Assembly: GCA_910584845.1 (NCBI GenBank)
Contig: CAJUDH010000013.1
Location: forward strand, 1 to 64,000
Origin: an uncultured Lachnospiraceae bacterium
Lineage (GTDB): Bacteria; Bacillota; Clostridia; Lachnospirales; Lachnospiraceae
Direction of reading: 5' to 3'
DNA: 64,000 nt
Every line of letters begins with the position of its first letter. Positions within the stretch are counted from its first letter, which is position 1. The notes under the pieces are model-generated. The model worked only from the letters and a program-made list of their open reading frames with translations. It did no database searches and was not told the origin of the DNA. Both the position numbers and the translations under genes were made by a program. This document shows positions 61,041-64,000 of the stretch, one piece after another.

Positions 61041-61736
61041 TTATTCAACTTTGCCAGTTTTATAAAAGACAGACATTTTATGAGGGTCTAAAATGGTGAT
61101 CCTTTTTTTATCCATCTGGATCAAGCCGTAACCGGTTAAAGTTTTACACAGCCGGGAAGCCGTTTCCCTGGGGGCCCCGAGCATATCGGCCAAAAAGGTG
61201 ACCGTCAGTTTAACGTCAATCTCGATGCCCTCCGGCGTTTGTATGCCAAAATCCCGGCCCAGTTTCCAAAGCTTTGCCGCCAGTTTCCGTTCCATATAGA
61301 CACTTCCCATAGTATTTTTCAATTGGTGGCCCAGCCTCCAAATCTTTTTTTCCTGTGCAACCAGCACCGACTTGGCCAGCTCAAAATCCTGTTCCATATA
61401 GTGGATAAATTTTGAGGACGGAACCGTAAAGATCCGGCTCTTTTCTATGGTTTCGCAATACAGGGACGCCGAATGCCAGTTCATCACGTGTTCATTTAAC
61501 AGCATCCCTTTGCCAAACACAAACAGGATTTTGCGTTTTCCCATATGGGTAAGGTTGTATACCACAGACTTTCCGGATAACTGGATAAAGACTGCCCCCA
61601 CAGGCTCCCTGGCCCGTATAATCATACGGTTCCGTTCGTATCCCTCCACCTTCCCATTCTTCCACAGCCTGTCCCGGATTTCCGGACGGACATCCTGAAA
61701 AAGCTCCAGCCCTTCTAGTTGATTTCCTCCATGCAT
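61041..61736 (-). CDS. Crp/Fnr-family transcriptional regulator
   Basis: A 231-residue regulator. The cyclic-nucleotide-binding-like beta roll (about 20-125), long dimer helix and C-terminal winged helix (about 165-225) are visible. The recognition helix APRETASRLCKTL keeps the Arg-Glu-x4-Arg pattern of E. coli CRP that reads GTGA, matching the palindrome downstream. The N-terminal Cys cluster of Fnr is absent, so oxygen sensing by Fe-S is unlikely; heme, nitric oxide or a small ligand is possible. It sits between two molybdoenzyme genes and probably controls them. Confidence 0.9.
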   Translation of the reverse strand: MHGGNQLEGLELFQDVRPEIRDRLWKNGKVEGYERNRMIIRAREPVGAVFIQLSGKSVVYNLTHMGKRKILFVFGKGMLLNEHVMNWHSASLYCETIEKSRIFTVPSSKFIHYMEQDFELAKSVLVAQEKKIWRLGHQLKNTMGSVYMERKLAAKLWKLGRDFGIQTPEGIEIDVKLTVTFLADMLGAPRETASRLCKTLTGYGLIQMDKKRITILDPHKMSVFYKTGKVE

Positions 61737-61775
61737 AACTTCCCCCTGTTTTCCGTTTGCAGCCTACTTGACGAT

Positions 61776-61804
61776 ATTATACGGACAGCCCCCCATCCTG
61801 TCAA
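61776..61804 (-). promoter_or_regulatory. Consensus promoter of the Crp-family regulator gene
   Basis: TTGACA (61804-61799), 17 bases, TATAAT (61781-61776): a perfect sigma-A promoter on the minus strand in the 117-bp gap after the DMSO-reductase-like gene. Transcription expected from about 61769. Confidence 0.88.
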
Positions 61805-61853
61805 TAGGATATTGAAAGCTGCCCTGCCCCCACATCCATCCGGACGGCTGCGG

Positions 61854-64000
61854 CTACAATCCGAAACTTTTACAAGAGGACACCTGCACCAGGTTGGTAT
61901 GTTGTGGATTTCCCCTGGCATAAGGGGTGGGGCGCTGGGAAGTCAGCACATTGATCGATCCTCCGAGGTCCGTTTTGTCTTTGTCCGGCCGGTACCAGGC
62001 GCCCTGGGCCATCCCTACCACGCCCCGCACAATCCGGTCCGTGATTTTTACAGGGATCCGCACCCTCCCCCGGCTGTTCCAGGCCAGGACGGTTTCACCG
62101 TCCCGGATGCCCCGTTCCCGGGCATCGTCCGGGTGCATCCAAAGGCATTGGGGGTCTATGGAATGCATTTCAAGATTGTTGTCGTGGATACTGTGGCACC
62201 TGCGTTTCGTATGCCAGCCAATCAACTGCAACGGATAGCGCTTCACCAGCGGGTCTTTCGGCCCTTCCGGCGGGTCTACATAACGGGGGATAGCCGGAAA
62301 ATACTCCGCAAACCTGCCCCTAAAAACCGTTTCCGAAAAAATCTCCACTTTCCCGCTAGGCGTAGGGAAAGGGTAGGATTCCGGATTTTGGCGTTGTTTT
62401 TCAAAAGCCACCACAGCCGGGTTGTTCCGGTAACGGTAAATGCCGGCTTCTTTCAACGTTTTAAAATCCGGCAGTTCCGGCTCTGAAATCCTCAAATCTT
62501 CATAAATAGCCTCCAGCCACTGGCTGGCCGTCCGCCCCTGGGAAAATTCCTGCCCCAGGCCGATCTTTTCTGCCACCTCAACCAGCCAGCTATATTCAAA
62601 ACGCCCTTCATAAAGGGGGGCAACCACCTGGTTGTTAAATCCAAGGAAATCCCCGTATTTCCAGGGGACGGTCATATTCTCACTTTCCAGCATGGATACC
62701 CCCGGCAACAAAATATCTGCAAATTTTGCGCTGGAGGTCATAAAAAGGTCGCTGCAAAGGATAAATTCACATTTGGAGGTATCTTCCAAAATCCGTGCCG
62801 TCCGGTTTATATCGCTGTGTTGGTTGATCAAGGTATTGCCTGCCAGGTTGACGATCATTTTTATGTCGGAATCCAGCCTTCCCCCTCCTTCCACCCCGTC
62901 CGCCGCCGTCATTTCATGGCCCCGCAAAACGGCTTCCGTCCACAAAAAGACAGGGATCCGTTTTTGGTAAGGGTTATCCGGAACCGGAAAGGACGGCTGG
63001 CGGTGCACGCTCAAATCTGCCGTCCCGCTGGCCCATCCGCCCTTTACCCCTACATTGCCGGTCAGGCACGCCAACAGGATGCCGCCCCTGGCGCTTTGTT
63101 CCCCATAAGCATGGCGCTGGGCGCCATAGCCCTGGATCAAGGCAGCCGGCTTCGCGCAGGCGTACCGGACCGCCAGCCCTTCGATGGCCTTTGCCTCTAT
63201 CCCCGTAATCCTTTCGGCCCACAAAGGGGTCTTGGGTATGCCGTCCTTTTCCCCTTGAAGATAGGACAAATAGCATTCTGACGGGTCAACGCCCGCCGGC
63301 ATGTGGGCCTTGTCAAACCCCAGGCAGCACCGGTCCAGGAATTCCTGATCCTGCAGCCCTTCTTTCACAATCACATAAGCCATGGCGTCTGCCAAGGCGC
63401 TGTCTGTGGCCGGCCGTATGCCGATCCACTCAGCGTCCAAAGCCGCCGCCGTATCATTTCTCCTTGGGTCGATAACCACAATAGGGATTCCTTTTTCCTT
63501 GGCCTGCCTTAGATAATGCATGGAGCCGTCAAACTTGGTCTCTGCCGGATTGTGCCCCCACAAAAGGATCATCCCGGCATTCAGCCACTCCGACAGGCTG
63601 CTCCCGGTCTGGCAAGTGCCATACATCAGCCTGGTAGCCTGGGAAATGCAAGCCGTGCTATAAGAATTATAATAGCCAAGGAACCCCCCGTCCAGGCTTA
63701 GCAGCCTTTTTGCCATACGGTTTGCGCTTAGCACGCCATCCATCCCCGTCCCATAATTCACATAGCGGGAACCTGGCCCATATTTGTCCCGGATGCGGAT
63801 CCACTGTCTTGCAACCTCGTCTACCGCTTCCTCCCACCCGATCCTTTGGAACCTGCCCTCACCACGGCGGCCCACCCGTTTCAAAGGCCAGCGCAGGCGG
63901 CCCTCCCCCAAAAATGTCTTGTGGTAATGCATCCCCCTTACACATGCCGTTAAAGGCGCGCCAGCCTGCCCCCCCGGCGTTTCCGTACTTAAGCTTTCTA
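61854..64000 (-). CDS. DMSO-reductase-family molybdopterin oxidoreductase (5' end outside window)
   Basis: At least 715 residues; the reading frame continues through the right edge (APLTACVRGMHYHK lies just before the first internal Met), so the N-terminus, including any Fe-S site and Tat signal, is not visible. KRVGRRGEGRFQRIGWEEAV, GYYNSYSTACISQATRLMYG (Ser as probable Mo ligand, as in DmsA/TorA) and the C-terminal SINVLTSQRPTPYARGNPQH mark the DMSO/TMAO/biotin-sulfoxide reductase branch. A terminal oxidoreductase for anaerobic respiration is likely; the substrate is unknown. It ends 118 bases before the crp-like gene. Confidence 0.9.
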   Translation of the reverse strand, partial: ESLSTETPGGQAGAPLTACVRGMHYHKTFLGEGRLRWPLKRVGRRGEGRFQRIGWEEAVDEVARQWIRIRDKYGPGSRYVNYGTGMDGVLSANRMAKRLLSLDGGFLGYYNSYSTACISQATRLMYGTCQTGSSLSEWLNAGMILLWGHNPAETKFDGSMHYLRQAKEKGIPIVVIDPRRNDTAAALDAEWIGIRPATDSALADAMAYVIVKEGLQDQEFLDRCCLGFDKAHMPAGVDPSECYLSYLQGEKDGIPKTPLWAERITGIEAKAIEGLAVRYACAKPAALIQGYGAQRHAYGEQSARGGILLACLTGNVGVKGGWASGTADLSVHRQPSFPVPDNPYQKRIPVFLWTEAVLRGHEMTAADGVEGGGRLDSDIKMIVNLAGNTLINQHSDINRTARILEDTSKCEFILCSDLFMTSSAKFADILLPGVSMLESENMTVPWKYGDFLGFNNQVVAPLYEGRFEYSWLVEVAEKIGLGQEFSQGRTASQWLEAIYEDLRISEPELPDFKTLKEAGIYRYRNNPAVVAFEKQRQNPESYPFPTPSGKVEIFSETVFRGRFAEYFPAIPRYVDPPEGPKDPLVKRYPLQLIGWHTKRRCHSIHDNNLEMHSIDPQCLWMHPDDARERGIRDGETVLAWNSRGRVRIPVKITDRIVRGVVGMAQGAWYRPDKDKTDLGGSINVLTSQRPTPYARGNPQHTNLVQVSSCKSFGL

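Noticed and set aside
62817..63281. Plus-strand reading frames over the DMSO-reductase-like gene
   Set aside because: They mirror the codon structure of the real minus-strand gene and show no domain signature.
1..64000. tRNA, rRNA genes and CRISPR arrays
   Set aside because: No cloverleaf with a TTCRA-type T loop, no rRNA-like tracts and no regularly spaced repeats were noticed; a model-based scan was not possible.

Overview
The window looks like a chromosomal segment of an anaerobic, probably spore-forming member of the Clostridia, most likely Lachnospiraceae-like (inference). Support: LexA with Bacillus-type GAAC-N4-GTTC operators, a Clostridia-style radC-mreCD-mrdA-minCDE-rodA-mgsA gene order, AGGAGG-type ribosome binding sites, a tetrahydrofolate riboswitch ahead of folT, a collagen-like surface protein, and molybdenum enzymes with ferredoxin-type partners. 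Most genes lie on the minus strand.

Region by region. 0.1-2.6 kb: tyrosine recombinase, then a divergent SOS pair (LysM protein / lexA) sharing four LexA boxes. 2.6-6.4 kb: a stretch of gene remnants (glmS tail, Ser/Thr kinase head, a MATE exporter with an internal deletion, a frameshifted GNAT acetyltransferase, an IS91-type transposase with its two halves inverted), plus two copies of a leader/attenuator element. 6.4-13.1 kb: cytidylate kinase-like protein, rluD, lspA, aroB, sepF, a YggS-type PLP protein with an apparent ATT start, a HlyD-like adaptor and a small P-loop protein. 13.2-22.6 kb: elongation, division and shape cluster radC-mreC-mreD-mrdA-minC-minD-minE-rodA-mgsA-dacF. 22.6-24.5 kb: an alpha/beta hydrolase and the collagen-like protein.

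24.6-33.3 kb is a molybdenum operon read right to left: a MobA-like/ModE fusion, a MoeA-like protein, XdhC, MoaA, MoaC, a MOSC-Mog fusion and ModA-ModB-ModC, driven by a clear promoter with a structured leader. 33.3-52.4 kb is mixed: short serine recombinase, PfkB kinase, a polyamine-type ABC transporter with an amidohydrolase, DUF554, riboswitch-folT, an SGNH hydrolase, a SIR2 protein, a Na/Pi cotransporter, two Gfo/Idh oxidoreductases, a radical SAM-HAD fusion, a second PfkB kinase and a ROK kinase.

52.5-64 kb is the most unusual part. A tight eight-gene minus-strand unit runs from a nitrate-reductase-like molybdoenzyme through a four-cluster ferredoxin, an FAD oxidoreductase, a TDT channel, mobA, moeA and mobB, and ends in a retron-type reverse transcriptase that is translationally coupled to mobB and followed by a perfect 16-bp-stem terminator. 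A Crp-family regulator gene sits just upstream, and a perfect CCGTGA-N6-TCACGG palindrome lies between it and the operon. A DMSO-reductase-like molybdoenzyme runs off the right edge. The two molybdenum clusters together supply molybdate uptake, most of pterin synthesis, Mo insertion and the guanine dinucleotide step; moaD, moaE and mreB are not present here.
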